Shown piece by piece: positions 1-7,884 of a stretch of DNA of 64,000 bases. The notes beneath the pieces were generated by a model that searched no databases, was not told where the DNA came from, and saw only the letters and a program-made list of their open reading frames with translations. How positions within the stretch are numbered: position 1 is the stretch's first letter; each line of letters starts with the position of its first letter. A program made the translations under genes and the position numbers. This DNA comes from Streptomyces sp. CG 926 (lineage in GTDB: Bacteria > Actinomycetota > Actinomycetes > Streptomycetales > Streptomycetaceae): NCBI RefSeq assembly GCF_003148825.1, contig NZ_QGGZ01000009.1, positions 1 through 64,000 of the forward strand, in the 5' to 3' direction.

Positions 1-420
1 TCATCCACCGAAGTGGACGGGGTATCAACTTCTGGCGTTGATTTTTGGCACGCTGTTGAGTTCTCAAGGAACGGACGCTTCCTTTGTACTCACCCCCGCG
101 ACATCCGCTGGGGCTTTCCTCCGGGCTTTCGTTCTGTTCTTGCGTTTCCGACTCTATCAGACTCTTTCGTGTCCGACTTCCTCGGTGCTTTCCAGGTACT
201 CGCTTTCGCGTTTTCCTTTCCAGCGGCTCCAACCTTACCAGACCATTTCCTTGTCGATTCCGACTCGGATTTGAATTGGCGGCCGTTGGACGGGCCTTTC
301 CCTTTCGGGCGGATCAGACTTTATCAGGTCTCCCTGGGTCTTGATTCCCACCCGCCCGCATGGCTCGTCGGACACACGTGTGTGCCGGGGTGCCGTGCGA
401 GGTGGAGACGTAAACGTACT
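1..420 (-). promoter_or_regulatory. Ribosomal RNA operon promoter region and leader (16S gene beyond left edge)
   Basis: Read on the minus strand this stretch has the architecture of a Streptomyces rrn upstream region. Three -10-like boxes, each preceded by a CTGRT motif, lie about 80-86 bases apart: TAAAGT at 323-318, TAAGGT at 237-232 and TAGAGT at 156-151. They are followed by a boxA-like antitermination segment, TTGAGAACTCAA, at 67-56 and by a hairpin-forming CCACTTCGGTGG near 20-5 that heads off the left edge. The -35 boxes are poor, as is usual for rrn promoters. Multiple tandem promoters plus a boxA leader are known for Streptomyces rrn operons. That the 16S gene follows is an inference because it lies outside the window. 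Short ORFs here look like noise. Confidence 0.8.
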
Positions 421-460
421 GGAGCGGGGCCCCCGGATGCAAATCCGGTTGCCCCGCTCC
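421..460 (-). terminator. Hairpin terminator after rnj
   Basis: A perfect 10-bp stem (421-430 with 451-460) encloses a second 6-bp stem (433-438 with 443-448) closed by a 4-base loop. It sits 22 bases past the rnj stop codon and separates rnj from the rrn promoters. There is no U-tract, which is normal for Streptomyces terminators. Confidence 0.75.
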
Positions 461-482
461 CGTTCGGTCGCTACGGCGAGGG

Positions 483-2168
483 TCAGACCTCGACGACGAC
501 CGGCAGGATCATCGGGCGGCGGCGGTAGCCGTCCGAGACCCACTTGCCCATCGTGCGGCGGATGAGCTGCTGGATCTGGTGCGGCTCGGCGACGCCGTCG
601 GCCGCGGCGCGGGCGATGGCTTCCTCGATCTTCGGAATGACCGAGGAGAACGCCGAATCCTCGATGCCGGAGCCGCGGGCCTGGATGTTCGGGCCGCTGA
701 CGACCTTGCCGGTGGTGCTGTCCACCACGACGTAGACCGAGATGATGCCCTCGTCGCCGAGGATCCGGCGGTCCTTGAGCGAGGCCTCCGTGACGTCGCC
801 GACCGAGAGGCCGTCCACGTACACGTAGCCGGCCTGGACCTTGCCGGAGATCCGGGCCTTGCCGTCGATCAGGTCGACGACCACGCCGTCCTCGGCGATG
901 ACGATGCGGTCCTTCGGGACGCCCGTCATGGCACCGAGCTCGGCGTTGGCACGCAGGTGGCGCCACTCGCCGTGGACCGGCATCAGGTTCCGCGGCTTGC
1001 AGATGTTGTAGAAGTACAGCAGCTCGCCGGCCGAGGCGTGGCCCGAGACGTGCACCTTGGCGTTGCCCTTGTGCACGACGTTGGCGCCCCAGCGGGTCAG
1101 GCCGTTGATCACGCGGTAGACCGCGTTCTCGTTGCCCGGGATCAGGGACGACGCCAGGATCACGGTGTCGCCGGGGACGATCCGGATCTGGTGGTCGCGG
1201 TTGGCCATGCGGGACAGGGCAGCCATCGGCTCGCCCTGCGAACCCGTACAGACCAGCACGACCTCGTCGTCCGGCAGGTCGTCGAGGGTCTTGACGTCGA
1301 CGACGAGGCCCGCGGGGACCTTCAGGTAACCCAGGTCACGGGCGATGCCCATGTTGCGGACCATCGAGCGGCCGACGAAGGCGACCCTGCGGTCGTATTC
1401 GTGGGCGGCGTCGAGGATCTGCTGGATGCGGTGCACGTGGCTGGCGAACGACGCCACGATGATCCGCTTCTGGGCCGTCGCGAAGACGCCACGGATGGCG
1501 TTGGAGATGTCGCGCTCGGGCGGGACGAAGCCCGGGACCTCGGCGTTCGTGGAGTCGGAGAGAAGGAGGTCGATGCCCTCCTCGCTCAGACGCGCGAAGG
1601 CGTGCAGGTCGGTCAGACGGTTGTCCAGCGGAAGCTGGTCCATCTTGAAGTCGCCGGTGGCCACGACCATGCCGGCGCCCGTACGGATGGCCACGGCCAA
1701 GGCGTCCGGGATGGAGTGGTTGACCGCGATGAACTCGCAGTCGAACGGGCCGAGGGCCTCGCGCTCGCCCTCCTTCACCTCGAGGGTGTAGGGGCGGATG
1801 CGGTGCTCCTGGAGCTTCGCCTCGATGAGGGCCAGCGTCAGCTTGGAGCCGATCAGCGGGATGTCCGCCTTCTCCCGGAGGAGGTAGGGGACTGCGCCGA
1901 TGTGGTCCTCGTGGCCGTGCGTGAGGACGATGCCGTCGATGTCGTCGAGGCGGTCCCGGATGGACGTGAAGTCCGGCAGGATCAGGTCGATGCCCGGCTG
2001 CTCCTCCTCGGGGAAGAGGACGCCGCAGTCGACGATCAGCAGACGGCCGTCGTACTCGAAGACGGTCATGTTGCGGCCGATCTCGCCGAGACCACCCAGG
2101 GGGGTGACTCTGAGGCCGCCCTTGGGCAGCTTCGGCGGCGGACCGAGTTCCGGATGCGGATGGCTCAA
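483..2168 (-). CDS. rnj: Ribonuclease J
   Basis: Metallo-beta-lactamase/beta-CASP ribonuclease with endo- and 5'-exonuclease activity in mRNA decay and rRNA maturation, cytoplasmic. The metal-binding motif HGHEDH is at residues 84-89, followed by the beta-CASP region and the C-terminal RNase J domain; 561 residues is the usual family length in Streptomyces. The TTG at 2168 was chosen because the segment MSHPHPELGPPPKLPKG is the family N-terminus and a GAGGAG ribosome site lies 7 bases upstream; the longer frame to 2210 lacks this support. It is last in a thyX-dapA-rnj run on the same strand, with 124 bases after dapA. A terminator and an rRNA operon promoter follow. Confidence 0.95.
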   Translation of the reverse strand: MSHPHPELGPPPKLPKGGLRVTPLGGLGEIGRNMTVFEYDGRLLIVDCGVLFPEEEQPGIDLILPDFTSIRDRLDDIDGIVLTHGHEDHIGAVPYLLREKADIPLIGSKLTLALIEAKLQEHRIRPYTLEVKEGEREALGPFDCEFIAVNHSIPDALAVAIRTGAGMVVATGDFKMDQLPLDNRLTDLHAFARLSEEGIDLLLSDSTNAEVPGFVPPERDISNAIRGVFATAQKRIIVASFASHVHRIQQILDAAHEYDRRVAFVGRSMVRNMGIARDLGYLKVPAGLVVDVKTLDDLPDDEVVLVCTGSQGEPMAALSRMANRDHQIRIVPGDTVILASSLIPGNENAVYRVINGLTRWGANVVHKGNAKVHVSGHASAGELLYFYNICKPRNLMPVHGEWRHLRANAELGAMTGVPKDRIVIAEDGVVVDLIDGKARISGKVQAGYVYVDGLSVGDVTEASLKDRRILGDEGIISVYVVVDSTTGKVVSGPNIQARGSGIEDSAFSSVIPKIEEAIARAAADGVAEPHQIQQLIRRTMGKWVSDGYRRRPMILPVVVEV

Positions 2169-2292
2169 AAGTGTCTCCTCACCACGCACGCCACGTACCC
2201 CGGAAGGCACGTGGCGCGCATGTCATTCGTGCACTTGCTGTTGTCTGTTCGGTATGTGTTTGTTCGTTCTTATTCAGTTGTGAAGTCTGTTG
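2169..2292 (-). promoter_or_regulatory. rnj leader: unstructured A/C-rich segment plus hairpin
   Basis: The 124-base spacer between dapA and rnj has two parts in transcript order. First comes about 65 bases (2290-2222) that are rich in A and C and nearly free of G runs, unusual in this genome. Then comes a hairpin (2190-2196 with 2209-2215, extended past a mismatch to 2186-2219) ending six bases before the ribosome site. A regulatory role is an inference. Confidence 0.45.
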
Positions 2293-3192
2293 TCAGAGCT
2301 GTACCCCGCCGGCGGCAAGATCGATCTTGAGCTGGGCCGTCTCTTCGGCGGTCAGCTCGATCAGCGGGAGTCGCAGCGGGCCCGCGGGCAGGCCCTGCAG
2401 GTTCAGCGCGCCCTTGGTGGTCATCACACCCTGGGTACGGAACATGCCGGTGAAGATCGGGAGCAGCTTCTGGTGGATCTCGGTCGCCTTCTGGACGTCT
2501 CCGCCCAGGTGGGCCTCCAGCATGGCGCGCAGCTCGGGGGTGACCACGTGGCTGACGACGGAGACGAATCCGGCCGCGCCGATCGACAGGAGCGGCAGGT
2601 TCAGCATGTCGTCGCCCGAGTACCAGGCCAGGCCGCTCCGTGCGATGGCCCAGCTTGCCTGGCCGAGGTCGCCCTTGGCGTCCTTGTTGGCAACGATACG
2701 GGGGTGCTCGGCCAGCCGGACCAGGGTTTCGGTGTCGATCGGGACACCGCTGCGGCCGGGGATGTCGTAGAGCATGACCGGCAGCTCGGTCGCGTCGGCG
2801 ATCGCCGTGAAGTGCCGGAAAAGGCCTTCCTGCGGCGGCTTGCTGTAGTACGGGGTGACGGCGAGCAGGCCATGGGCGCCGGTGCGCTCGGCCTCGCGGG
2901 CCAGCTCGAGCGTGTGACGGGTGTCGTTGGTGCCGATACCGGCGACCACGTGGGCGCGGTCTCCGACGGCTTCGAGCACGGCTCGTACGAGGTCGTTTTT
3001 CTCCGCGTCGGTGGTGGTCGGCGACTCACCGGTGGTGCCGTTGATGATCAGGCCGTCGTTGCCTGCGTCCACCAGGTGGACGGCGAGCCGCTGCGCGCCG
3101 TCGAGGTCGAGTACGCCATCCGCCGTGAACGGCGTGATCATGGCGGTGAGGACCCGCCCGAAGGGGGTCTGCGGAGTCGAGATCGGAGCCAT
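2293..3192 (-). CDS. dapA: 4-hydroxy-tetrahydrodipicolinate synthase
   Basis: Condenses pyruvate with aspartate semialdehyde, the first step of the lysine/diaminopimelate branch that feeds cell-wall precursors. A TIM-barrel lyase of 299 residues. The GTTGES motif is at residues 52-57, the LYDIPGR tyrosine at 142, and the Schiff-base lysine is most likely K170 in VANKDAKG, less canonical in context than the usual GIKEA. The ATG at 3192 matches the family start MAPISTPQTPFG; in-frame starts at 3216 and 3285 are less likely. It lies between thyX and rnj and has its own promoter and leader upstream. dapB lies about 2.5 kb away on the same strand. Confidence 0.95.
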   Translation of the reverse strand: MAPISTPQTPFGRVLTAMITPFTADGVLDLDGAQRLAVHLVDAGNDGLIINGTTGESPTTTDAEKNDLVRAVLEAVGDRAHVVAGIGTNDTRHTLELAREAERTGAHGLLAVTPYYSKPPQEGLFRHFTAIADATELPVMLYDIPGRSGVPIDTETLVRLAEHPRIVANKDAKGDLGQASWAIARSGLAWYSGDDMLNLPLLSIGAAGFVSVVSHVVTPELRAMLEAHLGGDVQKATEIHQKLLPIFTGMFRTQGVMTTKGALNLQGLPAGPLRLPLIELTAEETAQLKIDLAAGGVQL

Positions 3193-3259
3193 GGGTAACA
3201 CGCTACTCGCTGCCATGCTCGCGGTGTCCCCTCGGGGGACGTCAACGGGGTGTTGGACG

Positions 3260-3295
3260 CCGGCACTGCCTGCTCGGGGGTTCAAGCAGTGCCGG
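3260..3295 (-). other. Hairpin in dapA leader
   Basis: A perfect 10-bp stem (3260-3269 with 3286-3295, 16-base loop) sits between the predicted dapA promoter and its start codon. It could end thyX read-through or act in the dapA leader. The lysine riboswitch fold is not seen. Confidence 0.5.
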
Positions 3296-3307
3296 GTCCG
3301 TTTGATC

Positions 3308-3337
3308 AGCCTAGATGAACTTTACGAAACGTCGCAA
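3308..3337 (-). promoter_or_regulatory. Predicted dapA promoter
   Basis: On the minus strand TTGCGA (3337-3332) is followed after 18 bases by TAGGCT (3313-3308), a good match to the vegetative HrdB-type promoter. Transcription would start near 3301, giving a leader of about 110 bases before dapA. Confidence 0.6.
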
Positions 3338-3392
3338 TACGGACACTTAGGACTTGACGCCGTACATCTGTACGCCGCGGGTGTAACGACCC

Positions 3393-4133
3393 TTACGGGG
3401 CAACGCGACCGTTGCCGTTGTAGGCCGCGTACGTCAGCGGCATGAGCTTCGCCCAGTGCTGCTCCATCTTCTCGCCGACCATCTCGATCTCCCGCTGCGG
3501 GAAGGACGGGACCGCCGCGAGCTCGTGCTGCGTACGCAGACCGAGGAAGTGCATCAGCGAGCGCGCGTTGCAGGTGGCGTACATCGACGAGAAAAGACCG
3601 ACCGGCAGGACCGAACGGGCAACCTCCCGGGCCACGCCCGCGGCGAGCATCTCGCGGTAGGCCTCGTAGGCCCGCACGTAGGAGTCCTCCATGACGCGCC
3701 CGGTGAGCTCCTGCTGCGCCTGGGTGCCCTCGACGAAGACGTACTTGCCGGGGCGGCCCTCCTGGACCAGCTTGCGCTCGGCGTCCGGGACGTAGAAAAC
3801 CGGTTCGAGCTCCCTGTAGCGGCCCGACTCCTCGTTGTACGACCAGCCCACGCGGTGGCGCATGAACTCGCGGAAGACGAAGATCGGGGCGCTGATGAAG
3901 AACGTCATCGAGTTGTGCTCGAACGGGCTGCCGTGGCGGTCGCGCATCAGATAGTTGATGAGGCCCTTGGAGCGCTCCGGGTCCTTCTGCAGCTCCTCCA
4001 GCGACTGCTCGCCGGCCGTGGAGACGCGAGCGGCCCACAGTACGTCGGAGTCGGCGGCGGAGTGCTTCACCAGCTCCACCGTCACATCACTGCGGAAGCT
4101 GGGTTTCAGATCTGAAGCGGCGGTTTCGCTCAC
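3393..4133 (-). CDS. thyX: Flavin-dependent thymidylate synthase
   Basis: Makes dTMP from dUMP using FAD, NADPH and methylenetetrahydrofolate. The 246-residue length is normal. The ThyX signature is present: RHR at residues 92-94 and the serine at 103 in the motif RHR-x7-S. The GTG at 4133 was chosen because it is preceded by a GAAGGA ribosome site and gives the usual N-terminus VSETAASDLKPSFRSD; the open frame to 4343 is upstream extension. The gene is followed by the dapA promoter and is divergent from the small membrane protein gene at 4367. Confidence 0.95.
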   Translation of the reverse strand: MSETAASDLKPSFRSDVTVELVKHSAADSDVLWAARVSTAGEQSLEELQKDPERSKGLINYLMRDRHGSPFEHNSMTFFISAPIFVFREFMRHRVGWSYNEESGRYRELEPVFYVPDAERKLVQEGRPGKYVFVEGTQAQQELTGRVMEDSYVRAYEAYREMLAAGVAREVARSVLPVGLFSSMYATCNARSLMHFLGLRTQHELAAVPSFPQREIEMVGEKMEQHWAKLMPLTYAAYNGNGRVAP

Positions 4134-4366
4134 CGGGGGTCCTTCCAAACGTGCGTCCTGGGGCGCGCCCACTCTACGGCGCCCCTCGCGCGGCCTGCGC
4201 AGACGCACGCGGCGTGCGGGCTGAGCCGAGGCCCCGCGCGGGGCGTCGCCGGCTGACGCACCGCCATCGATTTTTTCCTGATGTCCCGAAATCCGGCACC
4301 GATCGGCGGGCCCGTACGTCCTACTTGGCAGAACCCACACCACCCACCCCGAGGAGATTCGCTCTG

Positions 4367-4606
4367 ATGTTCCTCCGGCGCGAACCCGTCCCGTTCGCCT
4401 TCGTCTCCGAGGCCGACCGCTTCCGAAGCAATGTCACTCCGCCGCCGCGCGAGCGCCTGGGGAGAACCCAGTTGGTCGCCCGTACTCTGGTCGGACTGAC
4501 CGTGGTTGCGGGGCTCGCCGGCTCACTGCTCCTCGGCATGCCCGCACTGCAGCCGAGCAAGGTGCCGGAGAAGTCGCAGCAGTCGGAGGCGTCCCAGGGG
4601 CGGTAG
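4367..4606 (+). CDS. Small membrane protein of unknown function
   Basis: A 79-residue protein with a basic N-terminal half, one predicted transmembrane segment at about residues 39-62 (VARTLVGLTVVAGLAGSLLL) and a short polar tail. The ATG at 4367 follows a GAGGAG site. The reading frame stays open upstream to 4151 but without a supporting start. It is divergent from thyX and 48 bases before the next gene on the same strand. No family recognised; the gene position suggests a conserved Streptomyces protein. Confidence 0.7.
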   Translation: MFLRREPVPFAFVSEADRFRSNVTPPPRERLGRTQLVARTLVGLTVVAGLAGSLLLGMPALQPSKVPEKSQQSEASQGR

Positions 4607-4654
4607 CCTCACGGGCACAGCCCAACCGAACGTGCATGTGAGTGAGGTCCACCC

Positions 4655-5221
4655 GTGCCCCTGCCCTTCCTGACGGCCGACGGCGTATCCGATGTGGATG
4701 ACGACGGCGACGGCGACGAGATCCTGGCCCATGCCGACCAGGACCGCTGGCGCCGGCCCTACCGGCCCGGCCCCTGGCGCGTGGGCATCGGCGCGTTGCT
4801 GCTCCTGTTGTCCGCCTTCATGCTGCTGGCCACGATGATCGTCGCCTTCGCGGGCGGCTGGGGCGGGGCCCTGATCTGCCTGATCGCCGCGCTCGCGGTC
4901 GTCGGGTCGGCGGTGCAGACCCTGCGCGTCGGCGTATGGGTGAGCCCCGCGGGGCTGCGCCGGGTGGGGTTCTTCGTGACCCGCACCACGGCGTGGAGCG
5001 AGATCGGCGAACTCCGTACGGTGCAGCAGCCGGTGCGCTGGCTCGGGCTGCCGAGGACCGTACAGGGTCAGGCGCTGACGATGGCCGCGCGGGACGGTGC
5101 GGACGCACCGGTGCTGCTGACGGACCACAACGCCGATTTCCTGTCGCGGACCGAGGCCTTCGACCGCGCTGCCGACACGGTGGCCGCCTGGGCCGAGGAG
5201 CACCGGCCCGTGGCCGCCTGA
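4655..5221 (+). CDS. PH-domain-like membrane protein
   Basis: A 188-residue protein starting at a GTG. It has an acidic N-terminal tail (residues 10-30), two adjacent transmembrane segments (about 44-67 and 70-88), then a bacterial PH-like domain of the type found in YdbT/YetF-like actinobacterial membrane proteins (segment VWVSPAGLRRVGFF onward). This resembles small actinobacterial 'PH domain-containing' proteins of unknown role. It probably forms a two-gene unit with the gene at 4367 and converges on the gene ending at 5257, sharing a bidirectional hairpin. Confidence 0.7.
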   Translation: MPLPFLTADGVSDVDDDGDGDEILAHADQDRWRRPYRPGPWRVGIGALLLLLSAFMLLATMIVAFAGGWGGALICLIAALAVVGSAVQTLRVGVWVSPAGLRRVGFFVTRTTAWSEIGELRTVQQPVRWLGLPRTVQGQALTMAARDGADAPVLLTDHNADFLSRTEAFDRAADTVAAWAEEHRPVAA

Positions 5222-5241
5222 CCGACCCGAGCCACCCCCGA

Positions 5242-5274
5242 AAGCCCGTACAGGGATCAGACCTGTACGGGCTT
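5242..5274. terminator. Bidirectional terminator overlapping a stop codon
   Basis: A perfect 13-bp stem (5242-5254 with 5262-5274) with a 7-base loop lies between convergent genes. One arm and the loop include the last codons and the stop of the minus-strand gene ending at 5257. Confidence 0.8.
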
Positions 5275-5709
5275 CTTGTCGTGCAGGGCGATCGCCCGCT
5301 GCATCGCCTTGCGCGCCCGCGGGGTGTCCCGGGCGTCGTGGTAGGCGACGGCGAGGCGGAACCAGCTGCGCCAGTCCCCCGGCGCGTCCTCGGTCTCGGC
5401 CTTGCGGCGCGCGAAGACCTCGTCGGCGGAATCCCGCAGGATCCGCCCGTACTTGTCCCGCTCCAGCTCGTCGACGGGCAGTCCGCCCTCGGCCTCCAGC
5501 TCGGTGGCGAGATGGTTGGCCCGCGTGACGAACCGGGTGTTCTGCCAGAGGAACCAGACACCGATGACCGGCAGGATCAGCACGGCCACACCGAAGGTGA
5601 CGGTGAGCCAGGTGCCGTGCTCGATGAGCATCAGGCCCCGGCTGCCGACCAGGACGAAGTAGACCACCAGGACGGCGGCCGTGATGAAGTACGTGATCTT
5701 CGCGCGCAT
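5257..5709 (-). CDS. Small membrane protein with TPR-like C-terminus
   Basis: 150 residues. Two hydrophobic segments (about 4-25 and 32-55) are followed by a helical cytoplasmic part whose last 45 residues (WRSWFRLAVAYHDARDTPRA) resemble a single tetratricopeptide repeat. The role is unknown. It starts 16 bases after the dapB stop and is the last gene of the rpsO-pnp-M16-dapB unit. Its 3' end is built into a terminator hairpin. Confidence 0.75.
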   Translation of the reverse strand: MRAKITYFITAAVLVVYFVLVGSRGLMLIEHGTWLTVTFGVAVLILPVIGVWFLWQNTRFVTRANHLATELEAEGGLPVDELERDKYGRILRDSADEVFARRKAETEDAPGDWRSWFRLAVAYHDARDTPRARKAMQRAIALHDKKPVQV

Positions 5710-5725
5710 CGTGAAATCAGTCCGG

Positions 5726-6478
5726 TCAGCCCAGGTCGAGGAAGTGTTCCAGGCCGAAGGTGAGGCCCGGGGTCTGCGTCACGCGGCGCACACCGAGCAG
5801 GATGCCCGGCATGAAGCTGCTGTGGTGCAGGGAATCGTGACGGATGGTCAGGGTCTCGCCCTCGCCACCGAGGAGCACCTCTTGGTGGGCCAGCAGGCCG
5901 CGCAGGCGGATGGCGTGCACCGGAACGCCGTCGACGTCCGCGCCGCGCGCGCCGTCGAGGGCGGTGGCGGTGGCGTCGGGCTGGGCGCCGAGGCCGGCCT
6001 CGGCGCGGGCGGCCGCGATGAGCTGCGCCGTACGGGTCGCGGTGCCGGAGGGGGCGTCGACCTTGTTGGGGTGGTGCAGCTCGACGACCTCGACGGACTC
6101 GAAGTAGCGGGCGGCCTGGGCGGCGAACTTCATGGTGAGGACGGCGCCGATGGAGAAGTTCGGGGCGATGAGCACACCGGTCTCCGGTGCGCCGTCGAGC
6201 CAGGTGCCCAGCTGCGCGAGGCGGTCCTCGGTCCAGCCGGTGGTACCGACCACTCCGTGGATGTTGTGGCGGATGAGGAAGTCCAGGTTCCCCATCACCG
6301 ATGCCGGGGTGGTCAGCTCGACCGCGACCTGGGCGCCGGCGTCGGCCAGCGTCTCCAGCTTGTCGCCACGGCCCAGCGCCGCCACCAGTTCCATGTCCTC
6401 GGCGGCCTCGACCGCCTTGACGGCCTCGGCGCCGATCCGGCCCTGGGCTCCGAGGACCGCCACGCGCAGCTTGCTCAT
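5726..6478 (-). CDS. dapB: 4-hydroxy-tetrahydrodipicolinate reductase
   Basis: NAD(P)H-dependent reductase, the step after DapA in diaminopimelate/lysine synthesis. 250 residues. The nucleotide-binding loop GAQGRIG is at residues 10-16 and the substrate-binding motif HHPNKVDAPSGTA at 135-147. It starts 26 bases after the M16 peptidase gene and is followed by a small membrane protein gene. It is probably read mainly from the rpsO-pnp promoters unless an internal promoter exists. Confidence 0.95.
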   Translation of the reverse strand: MSKLRVAVLGAQGRIGAEAVKAVEAAEDMELVAALGRGDKLETLADAGAQVAVELTTPASVMGNLDFLIRHNIHGVVGTTGWTEDRLAQLGTWLDGAPETGVLIAPNFSIGAVLTMKFAAQAARYFESVEVVELHHPNKVDAPSGTATRTAQLIAAARAEAGLGAQPDATATALDGARGADVDGVPVHAIRLRGLLAHQEVLLGGEGETLTIRHDSLHHSSFMPGILLGVRRVTQTPGLTFGLEHFLDLG

Positions 6479-6504
6479 ATCGCTTCCTTACTTGCCGTAC
6501 GGAA

Positions 6505-7884
6505 CTAGGCGACCGCTTCGTCGAGACGGGCGGCCTGCTTCTCCTTCAGCGGGCCGATCACCGCGAGCGAGGGCCGCTGTGCCAGTACATCCTGTGCGAC
6601 CGAGCGGACGTCGTCCGGGGTCACGGCGGCGATCCGGGCCAGCATGTCGTCGACCGACATCTGGTCGCCCCAGCACAGCTCGCTCTTGCCGATGCGGTTC
6701 ATGATCGCGCCGGTGTCCTCCAGGCCGAGGACGGTGGACCCGGAGAGCTGGCCGATGGCCCGCTTGATCTCGTCGTCGGCCAGTCCCTCGGTCGCGACCT
6801 TGTCGAGCTCGTCGCGGCAGATCCGGAGCACGTCGTGGACCTGGTTGGGCCGGCAGCCCGCGTACACGCCGAAGAGGCCGGTGTCGGCGAAGCCCGAGGT
6901 GTACGAATACACGCTGTAGGCCAGGCCGCGCTTCTCGCGGACCTCCTGGAAGAGGCGCGAGGACATGCCGCCGCCGAGAGCGGTGTTCAGCACGCCCAGC
7001 GCCCAGCGGCGCTCGTCGGTACGGGCGAGGCCGGACATGCCGAGGACCACGTGGGCCTGCTCGGTCTTGCGGTTCACCAGTTCGACGCGGCCGGCGGTAC
7101 GGATGCGCTTGGTGCCGGTGCGCGGGCCGATCGGCTCGGCGTCGGTACGGGTCAACGCGCCGGCCTGCTCGAAGGCGGCCCGGACCTGGCGCACGACCTT
7201 GTTGTGGTCGACGTTGCCGGCGGCGGCCACGACCAGGTGCGTCGGGTCGTAGTGCTTCTTGTAGAAGCGGCGGATCCGGTCGGCGCCGAGCGCGTTGATC
7301 GTGTCGACGGTGCCGAGGACCGGACGCCCCAGAGGAGTGTCCCCGTACATGGTCTGCGCGAACAGGTCGTGCACCACGTCGCCCGGGTCGTCCTCGGTCA
7401 TCGCGATCTCTTCGAGGATGACCCCGCGCTCGGCGTCGACGTCCTCCTCACGGATCAGCGAACCGGTGAGCATGTCGCAGACCACGTCGATGGCCAGCGG
7501 CAGGTCGGTGTCGAGCACCCGGGCGTAGTAGCAGGTGTACTCCTTCGCCGTGAAGGCGTTCATCTCGCCGCCGACCGCGTCGATCGCGGAGGAGATGTCG
7601 AGGGCACTGCGCTTGTGCGTGCCCTTGAAGAGGAGGTGCTCCAGGTAGTGCGTGGCGCCGTTCAGCGTGGGCGTCTCGTCACGGGAGCCGACGTGCGCCC
7701 AGATACCGAAGGTGGCGGAGCGGACGGAGGGCAGCGTCTCGGTGACGATGCGCAGTCCGCCGGGCAGGACCGTGCGCCGGACGGTGCCGACGCCGTTGCT
7801 GCCCTTGAGGAGGGTTTGGGTACGGGCGACGGCCCGCCCCTCCGAAGAGGGGCGGGCCGTCACACGGGAACTACGCGACATCAC
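6505..7884 (-). CDS. M16 family zinc peptidase (processing-peptidase-like)
   Basis: 459 residues with the inverted zinc motif HYLEH at residues 79-83 (zinc ligands H79 and H83, catalytic E82), followed by the paired M16 domains typical of the mitochondrial-processing-peptidase/PqqL group. Known actinobacterial relatives are cytoplasmic and their substrates are unclear. The start is GTG at 7884, overlapping the pnp stop by four bases; an ATG at 7881 is also possible, and both lack a strong ribosome site, which suggests translational coupling to pnp. A perfect 15-bp UUCG hairpin lies within codons 8-19. Confidence 0.9.
   Translation of the reverse strand: MMSRSSRVTARPSSEGRAVARTQTLLKGSNGVGTVRRTVLPGGLRIVTETLPSVRSATFGIWAHVGSRDETPTLNGATHYLEHLLFKGTHKRSALDISSAIDAVGGEMNAFTAKEYTCYYARVLDTDLPLAIDVVCDMLTGSLIREEDVDAERGVILEEIAMTEDDPGDVVHDLFAQTMYGDTPLGRPVLGTVDTINALGADRIRRFYKKHYDPTHLVVAAAGNVDHNKVVRQVRAAFEQAGALTRTDAEPIGPRTGTKRIRTAGRVELVNRKTEQAHVVLGMSGLARTDERRWALGVLNTALGGGMSSRLFQEVREKRGLAYSVYSYTSGFADTGLFGVYAGCRPNQVHDVLRICRDELDKVATEGLADDEIKRAIGQLSGSTVLGLEDTGAIMNRIGKSELCWGDQMSVDDMLARIAAVTPDDVRSVAQDVLAQRPSLAVIGPLKEKQAARLDEAVA
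7828..7861 (-). terminator. Terminator-like UUCG hairpin inside the M16 gene
   Basis: A perfect 15-bp stem (7828-7842 with 7847-7861) with loop TTCG on the transcript strand, closed by C-G, the extra-stable tetraloop. It begins 20 bases past the pnp stop, in the position of a pnp terminator, but is inside the first 20 codons of the next gene. Confidence 0.7.

Noticed and set aside
579..2330. A 583-codon plus-strand frame over rnj
   Set aside because: Composition is Asp/Val/Gly-rich without motifs; it is a shadow of rnj.
3270..3295. GGGGGTTCAAGC resembling a tRNA T-arm
   Set aside because: No D-arm, anticodon arm or acceptor stem fits around it; it belongs to the dapA leader hairpin.
3193..3310. 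A lysine riboswitch in front of dapA
   Set aside because: The leader is too short, about 110 bases, and lacks the conserved lysine riboswitch core.
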